DNA of 64,000 nt from Ignelater luminosus (GCA_011009095.1 VTPC01090561.1:54751-118750), one strand, 5' to 3'. Shown: positions 31,985 through 44,259, numbered from the stretch's first letter. Program-made: numbers and translations. The notes: generated by a model from the sequence alone, not told the origin.

Positions 31985-33100
31985 CTGCATACATTTTTAA
32001 ATTATCAAAAGTGAATGAATGTCTATTAATTGAAAAGATATAAATAAATAGCAACTCCCCCCGTGCCCCTTAGCATTAACTGCGTCTTGTGCTTTTTCTA
32101 CGCACAGTGCATCGTCTTTCCTAAATGTATTTACAATTTTCTTAACAGTTTCAAAATAATTTCCATAATATTCTGCAACAAAAAGCCAACCACCCAATCT
32201 TGTCACAATATACTCCGGAGGAAGTGATACTCCTGGTGCCTTTTGCCTAAATTTATTTATACGACTGGGAGCTTTACAAAACACTTTTTGTAGCTAAAAT
32301 TATGTTATTTACTTTGGAATGTATTTCCCGAACGTTTTCCACGACGCAATGCATTCAATGCGCGAGGCAAGTCAGGTGGATCATCTTCTCATACTATAAA
32401 ACTTAGAACCCAACTCCTGTTTTCAACATATAAGTGGCTGCATCAGTAGCAAAAAGTAACACTTTATTGTACTGAATTCCTTCTGGCCATAAAAAAGTCA
32501 TCGAGAGATTCAGTAATTGAGCAACAGCTGAATGATTTGTGCTCTAAAAAATGTCCATCGCTAAAAGATAGAATTTGGTATTTACTTCCGAATTTAAAAT
32601 ATCAATTACAACGTTAGCAACGTATCTGAAAATAAAATCACATCAAAAACTTTTGATAAAACGATAAATTGTAACAGGAAATTATAAAAAATAAGTTAGA
32701 TTAAATATGAACAAATTCCAGTTGAACGAGATATTTTTATTGTATTTCTTGACTATATTAAATTAAAATTAAATAAACAAGAAAATGAAATTTCTACGCG
32801 CCTTCCTATGTTATCCGTAGATCCATCAATAGAAACCCATATATAGTTGTTACCTACATCTCTCCTAATTAATTTGATTGTGTCGTGGTACAAGCCGGGT
32901 AGATAATTCTTCCTCAGAGTTGATTCATCGAGTACTAGCATAGTTAGAATTTCTTTCAAGAAACTCCAAAATACGGGGTAATTAATTTTACCCATTGGAA
33001 TATTCGGAGCCACTAATGCACTACGCAGTTTTTTGCTAAATAATATTTGCTTTTTCTCTTTTTTTAAAGCAACACACTGTGACGTGCAAAAACTGGTTTA
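31985..33100 (-). pseudogene. hAT-type transposase relic (CGGBP1-like family)
   Basis: Minus-strand decayed transposase. From N to C terminus: KKLRSALVAPNIPMGKI and NYPVFWSFLKEIL (about 33,050-32,950), DESTLRKNYLPGLYHDTI, NNYIWVSIDGSTDNIGRR (about 32,850-32,810), then the regions around 32,470-32,380 (TDAATYMLK, then KMIHLTCLAHCMH), and FCKAPSRINKFRQKAPG with VTRLGGWLFVAEYY (about 32,280-32,180). These match the hAT-like transposases often annotated as CGG-repeat-binding-protein-1-like. Stops and frameshifts separate the pieces. The N-terminal zinc finger is cut by the foldback element at 33,129. No intact product is possible. Confidence 0.78.
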
Positions 33101-33128
33101 GTGACCCTTTGATAATTTACGCAACATA

Positions 33129-33817
33129 AACTGTGTCCCCGGATTGACTTCACTATAGGTATAATTGATCAAAAATTTTTTAATCTCGTTTTGATGTTTT
33201 GGGATACCGCCCTGCTTGGTCTAAAAAGCAAAGTGCCATTTCGGTCAATAATACAGCAAAATGTTATTAAGTAAAGTTGTTCAGAATATGAAATTGTGAC
33301 TATATGCAAAATTTCACAAATATTGGATCACTTTGACTAAATCAGCATTTTGATTTGTATTCTTGCATTGTAACTACAGAAAAAAAAGTATTCTGTATAA
33401 GTTGTCAAAAAGATTTAAGGTAAGTTTTTAATAAAGTATTGTATTCAAAAAAAAAGAAAATACACAACAATTACTCAATTTGAATTTTTTTCTGCAGTTA
33501 CGATGCAAAAATGCAAATCAAATACTGATTTAGTCAAAGTGATCCGATATTTGTGAAATTTTGCAAATAATCATAATTTCATAGTCTGAACAACTTTCCT
33601 TAATAACATTTTGCCGTATTATTGACCGAACTGACACTTTGCTTCGACATAAAATGGTTTTTTTCTCGATTGTCATGACTGTCTTGGATTTTAAAAACTA
33701 AAAATGTGCTTGAAATTGTTTTCAGACCAAGGAGGGCGGTATCTCAAAACATCAAAACGAGATTCAAAGATTTTTGATCAATTGTACCTATAGTGAAATT
33801 AATCCGGGGACACACTG
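33129..33817. mobile_element. Large foldback element (689 bp)
   Basis: Two arms of roughly 290 bp are inverted copies of each other around a loop of about 90 bp at 33,395-33,490. Paired landmarks: GTGTCCCCGGATT / AATCCGGGGACAC, ATCTCGTTTTGATGTTTTGG / TCAAAACATCAAAACGAGAT, GTTGTTCAGAATATGAAATT / AATTTCATAGTCTGAACAAC, GGATCACTTTGACTAAATCA / TGATTTAGTCAAAGTGATCC. The right arm has about 70 extra bases at 33,650-33,725. TA flanks both ends. No ORF. The ends (CAGTGTGTCCCCGG) suggest a mariner-type origin. Confidence 0.88.
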
Positions 33818-33819
33818 TA

Positions 33820-34681
33820 TAATAATCAGTATGCCACTTTGCTTAGCTCTATCATCGGAGAAGCGTCGGAGTCTAAGGGCCTTATGCCCTACGAAAGACG
33901 ATAAAAAAGATTGTTGTTTGTTAAAAGGGCGCTAGTTGTAGTCGTTGGTCGCAGTTGTTCAAGTTGGTACTTTGGTACCAATTTTGGTACTCTGGTACTT
34001 CTTTTAATAAATTGGTACCCAATTGTTTCTCGCGCTTTTTACTTTTTCTATACGAGAAACACTGAAAATAATAAAAAGCATTTTGTAATGTATTTAAGTT
34101 TTTAACTTCATTTTTTTTGTCACATAATTCTACTTCCTGTAGGCACGTCACTGGCTTAAGCTCAAAGAACCTCATGCTTTCGCGTAGCGCGGTGGGTAGT
34201 TAGTAATGACAGTCTTTTAAATTTCATATTCTTTTAAGTTAAAGAATTAGGTTTATTTTTGAAAACAGTTTTTGTAAAAATAAATTTGAATTTCTATTTT
34301 CCAATTTTATTTTAGTTTTTGGTACTGAGAATGTCAATTTGGTACTTTACATATTACCAGGTTGGTACTCCTGGATTGTTCACTTGTAACAAAACTGGTT
34401 GGCCGTGGTAGAGAGAAGGAACCCCACAACTGATTCACTTTCCCAGGCTTGATAAGATACAGGGTATGAAAGAATGCTTTTTTTGTAAAAATTCTGGAAT
34501 AGCTTTGCTTCAACTCATACTTAAGCAAATAAATTCTACTAAGATTTTTATGTACACAGCTGGAATTCACGATCTCGGCAGCTACTCCAGAGGCGAAATG
34601 TTTCCTGTAACAGATTATAGGTGTGCGACAACACAAAAGAAACAACATACATAAATGGCACACAAATATCTGCAAAATATA
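33820..34681. other. Intergenic sequence with TTGGTAC repeats
   Basis: The word TTGGTAC(T/C) occurs many times between 33,964 and 34,375, in both orientations (for example 33,964, 33,984, 34,012, 34,350 and 34,364). No gene can be supported. The left flank of the Ginger-like element follows. Confidence 0.4.
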
Positions 34682-34685
34682 TATA

Positions 34686-34865
34686 TGTTACAGACCATAT
34701 GTATAAAACAAACTGTATGTAAACAGACGAGTCCGTATATAAATGGACTGAACTAGTTAGTCTGTATGTGTGTAAACGGCAATTTTTAAAAACCGTCTAG
34801 CCGGTTTAGAAAAAGACGAGTCACTTTATATACGGCTTAACTGTACTTAGACCGTATATAAATAT
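34686..34865. repeat. Left terminal and sub-terminal repeat of the Ginger-like element
   Basis: It begins TGTTACAGACCATATGTA and carries GTCCGTATATAAATGG, GTCTAGCCGG, TATACGGCTTAA and AGACCGTATATAAATATGG. Similarity to the right end is best over the first 25 bp; beyond that, the two ends share motifs rather than alignment. Confidence 0.7.
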
Positions 34866-34905
34866 GGTATATTAATGTAAATAATTAATCAAGGCACTTT
34901 TATAT

Positions 34906-36790
34906 TTATTTATTTGTACATGTTAAGCTATTATAACATTTAGAATTACATAGTACATGATTCTTCCGACAAGCACATCGTTTTGAATCACATTTAGTTT
35001 TACAAGAGCATTTTTTAAAACCTTGTCCATGTCCGGTAGACTGAGCTCTAGCTACTGATCTAAGAGAAAGTTTGTTTTCTTTAGAAACCTCATCAATTGT
35101 TAAAATATTAGCAGGACATACACTGAATTCTGAACGACTGTAATATTTTGCAATAACTCCCTCTTTTGTACCTAAACGATAAAATCTGTCTTCTGTTGAT
35201 TCTAGCACTACTGCTAAAATTGACCGAGCATCTCCCCTACCACGATCGGCGTCTGGGACAGGAATCCTGACTGTTGAACCAATGTCCGGTTTTGGATGAG
35301 CGTTATCTGAAATCACTTTCATTCTTTTTGCCTGTTTTTGTAATCCGTCATAAGCACTTTTCCTAGCATCTGTTATGTTTCTGTTTCTCTTATAAACTGA
35401 TAATACTTCTTGGTCATATTCTTCTTCATTTCCTGACTGTATATCTTCAATCATTTCTAATTGTTCTGATTGTAGAACAGATGTAATTGCTTGATTATAA
35501 TTTTCATTATTTTTTGATTGGTCATTTTCAGTAGTAATTTGTTCTTCTGGCTGCGACATTTCTGTTTGAATGCTGTTAGTACGAACAGATGCGACAACTT
35601 CTTCTAAGTCTTCTTCTGTTGTAACACTGATAATAGCTTCTGCAGAAATATTAGAAGTTTTTAAACCAATTTTTGGTTTTTCACCAAACATAGCCTCATA
35701 GGGAGATCTTTTAATTCCAGAATAAAAGGAAGTGTTTTTTAAAAATTGCACAAACCTCAAGCCTTCATTCCATTTGTCTGTTTTATTATCTAACATCCGG
35801 GCAGTGAGCATGTTTTCTATGTCTTGTTTTGCACGTTCTACACTTCCTTGACTCTAGCTGTGGCGTGGTTTGCCATGAACCAGTTTCAATTCAGGCCACA
35901 AATTTTTTAATTCTTCAATTATTCTGTTAGAAAATTCACGGCCATTATCGGATTGTAAAACTACGGGAGCTCCGAAAATTGTAAAAATATCCATAAGATG
36001 GTAAGCAACTTCTGCTCGTTTAGCCTCAAGTGCTCGCAAAATAACAAATTTTATCAAGTGATCTTGATATACGAGCACAAATTTGTATTTACCAGCAGGA
36101 TGAGATTGATAATCTATTAAATCTACTTGATAGCGTGAATTTAAATCATTAAAAATCATTGGTTTTGATACAATTCCTTTCTTCTCTCTTTTTTGTTTCA
36201 TTTGGCATGGCGCACATAAGTTAATGAACAATAAAACTTCAGTTTGAATTATTTTTTATATTTCTCTTTCCTTTTTTCATCATACGATCTCTACCACCAT
36301 GTCCTGCAAGTAAAAAATATACCTATGTATTTATTTTTTAAAATTACTGATGTAATACTAAAAGTTCTATTAAAACGTTCTGTATTAGATTATTAAGTAT
36401 TCTAAGAACATTTTACTGTTTTTTCTGCAATTACCTGTAGATGTGTGTATGTCCTGAAGAATGTTAAACAAATCATCATCATGCACATAATATATAACAT
36501 CTAGTGTTTCATTGCTAAGAGGGACTATTAGTTTTTCCAAACCCTGAACTGATAATACATCATAATGTTTTAAAAGCCAATGCATCCTTGGACTTTTTTT
36601 TTCAGCAAGCTTGGCATTTTTTACTTCTTCAATTAGAGAATAGTACTTTGCTTTGGTTAAGCCGCGATTGGTACCGGCAACATTTTTTCGTCGGTTATAA
36701 ACTTCTTCGTAAAATCTACAAATTAAATGTGAGGTTATGTTACGGTATTACTATATTAATTAAGTTAGTTTACTTCTGTTGATGATCCAT
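34906..36790 (-). pseudogene. Ginger-like integrase-type transposase, broken
   Basis: Three exons on the minus strand: 36790-36774 (start MDHQQ), 36715-36435 and 36303-34906, with introns of 58 and 131 bp; the second joins ...HTSTG to HGGRDRM. The coding length is about 565 codons. The core is an rve integrase with the first Asp in YQVDLIDY, the second in LQSDNGREF and the Glu in GSVERAK. The C-terminus is a cysteine-rich CXC-type region (KCSCKTKCDSKRCACRKNH, then LCNSKC). The overall architecture is that of the proteins annotated KRAB-A-domain-2-like or SCAND3-like in insects. Two lesions: a 1-bp frameshift near 36,245 and a nonsense codon TAG at 35,854-35,856 between the second Asp and the Glu. 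It would have cut and joined the element's TGTTAC ends. Confidence 0.85.
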
Positions 36791-36959
36791 GATCAACTTA
36801 TTTAGTTAATTATAATCTTTACGCTTATAAATTTAGCACAAAAAACACTTCACCACAAACAGAATACACGCCCAGTCTTTTTCTGTTAAAATACGTTTTG
36901 TAAATTGTAGGAAAAGCAATAAATATACTACGTTCAATGTTTCCACTCAAACATTACAA

Positions 36960-37107
36960 ACAGTCTGAAGTGTGAAAGTCCGTATGTATACGGCCTAGTC
37001 CGTATATTAAATATCATGTTATTAGCAAATGGCCTGCGTCAGTTAGTCCGTATTTATATGGCCTAGACCGTATATATATGGTCTGGTTTTATATACGGTC
37101 TGTAACA
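36960..37107. repeat. Right terminal and sub-terminal repeat of the Ginger-like element
   Basis: It contains GTCCGTATGTATACGGCC, TAGTCCGTATATT, TTAGTCCGTATTTATATGGCC, TAGACCGTATATATATGGTC and the terminus TATACGGTCTGTAACA. It lies upstream of the transposase start and so probably also includes its promoter. Confidence 0.7.
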
Positions 37108-37111
37108 TATA

Positions 37112-37519
37112 CAAAGGTATCAAATTCAAAACAAACAGTTAACATGAACAAGGCAGGAAGCATAAACCTTTAGTTCACAAAATATTTTTACAAATGTTAT
37201 TAAACTATTAGTAACACTCATAATTGAGATCTATAGTAGTAAATTATTCTTTTGATTTATTATAAGTTATAGATAAACTTTGATCTTAGGTGTTATTGTT
37301 AAACTTTATTTATTTGAAAGTTTCAAAATTTTTGCTCATGTTATACAATTTAGATTACCAAAATTGTAATGAGAGATAACGATCCATTATTTTTACTTGT
37401 TCACTTTTATGGATATCGAACTATACGATAAAGTATTTAGTACTTTATCTTTTAAATTATTATTTAATATTTAAATATATTATTTCGTCATTATAAAACT
37501 TAACTGTATCTATTCGTTA
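37112..37519. other. AT-rich spacer, no gene
   Basis: Sequence between the Ginger-like element and the next MITE; nothing recognised. Confidence 0.5.
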
Positions 37520-37696
37520 TACCGAGTGTGGAGTGTCAAACCCGTACGTAGGACAATTTATTATGAATTTATTTTGCTAATTTTGATTGATTGATACCAT
37601 TACCTCCTCTGTAGGTTCATTTGGGGAGCAGGAATTACAAAAATCTGAATCCCCAATCGTTGTCCTATGTACGGGTTTGAAACTCCACGCCCGGTA
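37520..37696. mobile_element. Mariner-type MITE
   Basis: 177 bp flanked by TA. The inverted arms of about 36 bp share TACCGAGTGTGGAGTGTCAA / TTGAAACTCCACGCCCGGTA and ACCCGTACGTAGGACAA / TTGTCCTATGTACGGGT. Arm identity is high, so it is probably young. No ORF. Confidence 0.82.
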
Positions 37697-38486
37697 TAAT
37701 TTATTAGCAATTTTTGCCCTTATTGAATTTTGCATTGATCTTTTTTGTGTCTTTTCTGAATTTATTAATTTTTTTTTAATACGTATATGTATAGACCAAT
37801 TTTTTGTGTTTTATTTATGAGTAATCTCCTTATCTGCGCTCAAGGACCATAGAGATCCTAGTTAAACTAGAGTCATATTTAATTATATTTAAATAAACCA
37901 AATCAACCCTAAAGTAGAAACTACGTATATATTGGTAAGTTACATTATATTACGTCTTGAAAGAAAGGAAAAAATGTAATGAAGTATAACAAAAATGCAT
38001 ACGCATATGTTAGTACACTATGGCATTAGTACGATATTTATTACTTTATTATTTTAACTACTTATTCGTTATTTATCAAGCATTAAAAAGTATGTTACCG
38101 CTTTCAATAACATTTAAAGCACGTAACTGTTAATTAAAGGAATTTATTGTTCAAGATAACAAATAAACTTCTACAGTTGGCCGTTTTTGTGTTAACTATC
38201 CTCACCAGTTGTTATACTACAGAATTATGCCTTCTTCAGAATTCTAACATCTTCGTTCGCAATGCAATATCCTAAATGTCTATAAATAAATGCATTTAAA
38301 TTTCCTTAACAGATAATAATAATAATAATAACGAGTGTTACTATACATGCAGCGCGTGATGTGAAAAATCTCTTGACAAATGGAGATCTTTTTTAATATT
38401 GATTTTTCGACAAAAAGTTACACTTTCAAAAAAGTTTTGCTTTCTTTAAATATTGATTAACACTACATAGATTACTCTTTGTTATA

Positions 38487-38930
38487 CAGGGTAGCTAAGA
38501 ATTAATGTTTTCGGCGAGTGTACTAATAAAAGACCATTTGCACCGACTTTATTTAATTTTAGACTATTCTTAAAAGCAGTTATATGATTTTGACAATCGT
38601 ATACATGGAGTTAGATTTAAACAAGATCTAAATGGCATTTAGGAAAAACTAGCTTATTAATAAACTGTAAAACTTTTATAAAAATTGAAACAATTCAAAA
38701 AACTTTAAAAGTGAGGGTCAGGACGTTTTACTCGGGTAATAGTACAGCTGTGCATTAGTTTTAATCAACAAGCTATTACTACTATTTATCACACTGAAAA
38801 TGCTAATATAAAATGCAGATATTTCAAGGATAGATAGAACAAAAAAGACTACTTTTAAACATTCAGAAATTGAAATCACAAATTTTTTAAATATTACGAT
38901 GCTATTTCCTACTTGTATTTATACACCCTG
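38487..38930. mobile_element. Possible mariner-type TIR element
   Basis: 444 bp between TA-flanked CAGGGTAGCTAAG and ATACACCCTG. Only about 7 bp of terminal match is visible, so the pairing of these ends is tentative. No ORF. Confidence 0.4.
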
Positions 38931-39599
38931 TAAAAACCTTGGAATTTGAAGTTTTAGAATTGTTTCGAATTTTATTGATAATAACTGTTTAAAGGGGATT
39001 ATTTGTATCTGAGGAATTCTAGTACAGGTATTTATAACTACTTTATACAATCTTCAAACGTCATTTATTGTGCTAAGAAGGTATTCAAAGACAAATGACA
39101 AATTTTCCCAACTAAAGAAAGGATAAAATCAAAATATCTAAAAAAGGATAGTTTCGCTTGTACTGGAGATATAGTATAAGTAAGCAGGTAAGTTAGTTCT
39201 AAACTTCTTTGTTCGATGTCATCAAGTTTCCCTGAAAACAATCCCCCTTGTAAAACCTCTAACTCCACCATGGCCCCTTGCTTAAAAAAGTTAGCGCCGC
39301 TATTGATTACTAATCGAAAACGTCGAGAAATCATATAAAATATATAAGTTATAACTGCTCTTACTCTCTAAAACTCTCATGGCTTAGCAGTTTGTTCAGT
39401 CAACTCATAAGAAATTTATACATTATTACGTATTTAATGCCTTAAAAAGGCCGCTTTTGACACCGAACTGTATCAAAAATCACTACTTTCACCTTCAAAA
39501 GCAGCGCAAAAGCAAACGAAACCGAATATATTTTTCTATCGAGGAAAATCAAGCTTTATCTTCCAGATCTGTCGAAGTTAGAAATAAAAGTTACTGCGC

Positions 39600-40735
39600 A
39601 ACGAAACAGCGTAAATGTATGTACTCGTAATACAGCAACAGCACTAAAACCAAATAAGTTCATAATTGATGAACATGAGTACTTAGGTATTCTTACTGGA
39701 ATCCCTTCTAAAAATGCCATGGTTAATGCAGTATTTGAAGCAACCGTAGATATGACTAATAAGACGACCAACCTTAAATTTGCTGTTGTTCCCGTTTGTT
39801 ATTTAGATTTCGATGTCATAATTGGACACCATTTGTACGATGATCCTTACTTAGTTTCCATTACTGATCATACTGATAGCGGAACAAAGGTTCTACGTAA
39901 ACAAATGGTTCGAATTCATCATATTTTGCCAGATACTAATAAATAAGTGTCCATTAATATGCCAGAAGAGTCTCGTATAGCTCTTATAAGCGTGTTATCT
40001 TGTTTTCCATTCCATTAGTTAACAACACACACAAATTCTATCTATTGAGCGATGAATTTGTCGTGACCTGAAGTCTTTACTGACTTTCAGCATCTGAAAG
40101 AGAAGTCGTTTGCAATACCGTAGAAGATCTGCTGGCCAACCAAATCATTCATGAGATCGAGTACCAATTTACAAGTCCCATTATCTTCGTGTGCAAGAAA
40201 CAAGTTAGTACATACAGCATGTGTGTTGATTATCGCAAGCTCAACTTCTATACTATCAGAGGCTCTACCGCTTATCTATGATCAACTTGGCCGTTTAAGA
40301 AAAGGAAAGTATTTTATTTCTGGATTGCATCAAATGGTGAACAGTTTTTGTCTGACCAACGCTGCAGCCGTATTTTAGTGAGGTGTTAATAAAGCATTAG
40401 GTAATTTAAAAGAAGCGATCGCGTTAATGTACTTAGCTGAAATTTTGATACCTTCTGCTACTGTTGAAGAGGGATTTCAGATGGGTTTTCTTTGAATGTG
40501 AGAAAATATCATTTCTTACAGGACAAGTTAGAAAATATTTATTTATGTATAGAAAACTTTCGGCAGAAAGAATTCGTCTTGGTATCTGCAAGACCGAAAC
40601 GTTCTTGGAGGTACCTCCTTTTACAACAGTAAAGCAGGTAAGCTAATTTATGGAACTAACGAACTATTTTCGGCAATTTATACCTAAATTTGCAACTCAA
40701 ACTGCCTGTATTTGGACAAAAAAAATGAGCAACAC
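39600..40735 (+). pseudogene. Ty3/Gypsy retrotransposon pol relic
   Basis: Fragments of one polyprotein on the + strand. A retropepsin-like tail (AVVPVCYLDFDVIIGHHLYD, about 39,781-39,840) comes first. RT blocks follow at about 40,120-40,255 (DLLANQIIHEIEYQFTSPII and MCVDYRKLNFYTIRG) and 40,335-40,455 (CLTNAAAVF, NKALGNLKEAIALMYLAEIL). The connection region is at about 40,570-40,735 (RLGICKTETFLEVPPFTTVK, then LTNYFRQFIPKFATQTACIW). The catalytic YxDD box has become YLAE at 40,430-40,441, and frameshifts and stops separate the blocks. No LTRs, gag or integrase were seen. The copy is dead. Confidence 0.8.
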
Positions 40736-43700
40736 ACTTGATGAATAGTGTTGTTGAGCATTGTTTTAATTGTTTTTTTTTTTATTAAATTTTGAAATTG
40801 TAGGTAATGATTATGCCCGATTTCAAATGGAGAATCTAATAGGCATTAAATGAGCTTATTCCTTTTTGACATAACTGAATCTTAACTGTAAGGAAATAAC
40901 AACTTTAGAAAAATAGTATGTAAAAATATTTCCTGTGTACTAATACCGATAACAGAATATAGAGGTTTTTTTTTATAGTAGGTGGTTAAGTAGGCTCAGG
41001 AGATATGTTATCACAGGATGCGTGTGCATATCAGTATTATTGATCGATTTCGTTTTAATTGAACGTTAGTACTAGTGCCAATTGTTCTATTTACTTACAA
41101 AATTGATAATGTAACCCCACCTACATACACAAAACGTATTCAAGCTTTGTAGGGCAATATTCTTTTGTTGTAGTACAAAATAAAAGAAGTACATAATGCA
41201 AGTGTTGGTGGTTTAATTGTTTATTAAAAACATTGCTAATAATTTCAGTTCTTTTTCTCTGTTATTTGTCTTCGTTTAAATTTATCAAGAATACTGCAGG
41301 TGATTTTGCAATGTATTTGTTTGCCCTCGCCTAAGTCTAATTAAATTATATAACACGTTTTGACTTTTTTTTGTTAATAGCTATTAAGTCATTTTTTGTA
41401 TGTGATTTATCATTTATCGATTACAACTAAAACATATTTTTCATTTTAATTATGTTATAGTTTTATCTATAACCAACTATAACTAAATACCTACTACTCT
41501 TTAAAATTTATTTATCAAAGTGCATATTTACGTGCACTGATTGAAAAATTGTTTATCGTTTAAAAAAGCATATCTAACAAAACAAATAAATGTTACCTAC
41601 CTGTAAATGCACACGTAAATAAACACCTAGCAAAATATAGTGCAAAGCCATCATGTCAAGGAATGTGCAAATCAAAGGGATAGTATAGATGTACCGCTAA
41701 AAGTAAAAGAAGTGGTCGACTTCGAGGTCAATGATACTACAAGCTCAAAGAAGCAGAAAATCCACAGGTAGTAAAAACATAGAGTGGCGGCAATTACAAA
41801 ACAAAACAAAATTAAGTAGTAATTAATTACTAGAATTTTTTGGAGTTTTTGGACAGAGTATGTATGTTGACTGTCCCGTCATGATGATACATATTTACTT
41901 TTTATTAGAGAGTTTATTATTTTATTTATTTACTTATTCATTTATTTATTTATTATTAGATTTTATAGTATTTTAGAACCTAATTAATATCTAGAACTAG
42001 ACTCCCGGTATTTTCACCCGTTGATACTTTTTAAAAGGATTTACTAATTTGCTCGTTATTAACGTATCTGTACGGTACAATGTACTAACGTAGGATGTTC
42101 ACACGATTTACCTTCACATGTTAAAAATTAATGATAGAAATAAAATAATGTACATAGAACCTAACACTTTTGCCAGTTATAAATCTTCTATAATTTAAAA
42201 TCATTTTTAACCTCAAGGACAGAAAGATAAGTAAGCATTATAAGTTGTGAATCACAATTTTTCTAAAAATAATTGGTAGTTCCGCGTTAGTTTTTTTATA
42301 AATTACTTCGACTACAAGAGAAAAGTGTGTTTTTTTTTGGTTTTTAAGTGATTATTATTTGCATATTTAATTTCTTATTTAAAAGCAACTACTTTAATAG
42401 CTTATCATATAACAGTAACTACTAATAATAATTTTACGTTCAATTACAAATTAGCTAATTTGTTCATAGTTCTAATATAGCGACATAGCGTTGCGTCGTC
42501 GTGCCAATTTAATAACATATCCATCCATACACATACATTAAAACTAAAAACAAAGCACTATTGTATACACGAAAATGAACAAGCGTTACATAAAAACATA
42601 ATTAGCAGTTAAATAGGAAAGCTTCAAGGCGTGTGCTATGAGTGCACTGTATACGGACGTCGAACATGAAACATTGATATGTTGGGATTCATTTATGAAT
42701 AAAATTGTTATACCTGAACAATGTTTAAAGTTCTACTGAAGGGATAAAACTAATACTTAAAAAGCTTAGTTTTCTTGACGGAATCAACGATATGTATTTT
42801 AATACAGACATCCGCTCGAAAATCTCAAGTATCTAAGAATTCTACACCTACTGAACAATGATCGCATAACTGAACGATATCGAAGTTAGAGACCATCATT
42901 CATCCAGAATTTCAAAATCCCGATCTAAACTTTCTACGAATAGATGGATAGGGCGAAACGAGCAGATAATATAGCCTGCTCGATCATCAGATTGACACCC
43001 CTGGATTATTATGCCTGGAGGCCATCACTATTTAAAAGTCCAATCAAACAAGTGTAATTCAATGTAGATTTAAGGCACTTTAATAGTACAATTAAACGAT
43101 TGTAATAAAACGTGGAGTTCAACGCAAACTGATACGGACCTGCAACACGCAAAAATCACAAAATTAACAATTTAAAATGCAAAAATCAACACTAGCAATG
43201 TTTATGAAGACAAATCAATAACTAATAACGTGTTATCAAGAGTTTGCTTTTGTGCGGCCAAACGGTATCTTTGTATTCAAGTCTCCTGTTAGTCTTAAGA
43301 ATCTGCAGGTGGTTGAAAGTATGATATGTCATTTTAAAGGGCATAGAGCAAGGCTGTTTTTAAAAATGTTTGAACATAATTACGCATTGGATTTTTCTCT
43401 TTTATAGCCTTATGGAGTAAAAATTAAATTTTAGAGTCATAATTTTTTTAACTTTCTCCGGGTCTAACTTTTTTAATCACTTGTAGGAGTGGATGGAAAT
43501 GACTAAACTTGATAGAGTAGCTATGAAAGATTATAAAATTATCATTACCTTCAAATTAAAAGTTTCCAAAAGTGTAACGTTCACATTTAAATGGGGAAAT
43601 ACGTTTAATTAGGTGAAATTATGAAAAATGACAATATCTTAAAAACCGTGACACTTTGTATAATAGTACATTAGGTTAGATAAGTTCCAAATCGTGACTT

Positions 43701-44130
43701 CTACCACCCCTTTTCGAATATACGGTGGTGAACAAAACACCCTGTATAATGAGACAATCTTGATGTGGAGCTGAGTCCAGGCAGATTTTATTCATAGTAA
43801 AGACGTCGCTGCCACTACGTACCTGGAGTCTATGCCAATGCTTCGCATGAAAAGGGACATACTTGACGAGCTTTGCAACACACAGAAGATTAAAAAACAA
43901 TGTTTTAAAGTTACTAAACTACTGCAACCTCTAAATAAAAAGCTGTCTGCGTCATCAAACCAACAGAAGACGTTGATACACAACACATGCTTGATTGAGA
44001 AGTTGCTTCAAAGCCCTCCGATAGAGCAACAAGATTAGCAGTATGGATAAAATGAAGAAAACTAATAAAAGTGTTGTTTCATTTGGTTTTTACTGACATC
44101 CAGTGAATGAGATGATATGTAAAAACAATA
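40736..44130. other. AT-rich intergenic sequence, no gene
   Basis: Includes low-complexity TTTA-rich sequence at about 41,910-41,960 and a lone transposon-type end ACACCCTGTA at about 43,737. The ORF at 43,832-44,038 has no recognisable relatives. Nothing else can be supported. Confidence 0.45.
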
Positions 44131-44257
44131 ATGAGAGGTTTGGACAGATTTATTTAGCACGACAATAGTGCTAAGTAAATCCTGATAATAGTGACTGATC
44201 ACCGAAACGTCGGTTAGCAGAATTGTCGTGTTAAATAGATCCGTTCAAACCGCTCAT
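44131..44257. mobile_element. Short TA-flanked foldback MITE
   Basis: 127 bp flanked by TA (44,129-44,130; 44,258-44,259). The arms are ATGAGAGGTTTGGACAGAT and ATCCGTTCAAACCGCTCAT, and then TTAGCACGACAAT / ATTGTCGTGTTAA. The loop contains CACCGAAACGTCGGT. No ORF. Confidence 0.78.
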
Positions 44258-44259
44258 TA

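Larger units (their letters stand above)
34686..37107 (-). mobile_element. Ginger-like DNA transposon, nearly complete
   Basis: 2,422 bp bounded by TGTTACAGACC (34,686) and GGTCTGTAACA (ending 37,107), flanked on both sides by a 4-bp duplication TATA (34,682-34,685; 37,108-37,111). TGTNR termini, a 4-bp target duplication and an integrase-type transposase fit the Ginger superfamily. Sub-terminal regions at both ends are packed with copies of (A/T)GTCCGTATA and GGCCTAGACCGTAT in either orientation (about 34,725-34,865 and 36,980-37,095), candidate transposase-binding sites. The single gene is on the minus strand and is broken. The element looks fairly young: the duplication is perfect and only two disabling lesions are visible. 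Confidence 0.85.

Noticed and set aside
43832..44038. 68-codon plus-strand ORF rich in Lys, Leu and Gln
   Set aside because: It is isolated with no motif and is bordered by transposon ends; probably chance or decayed transposon.
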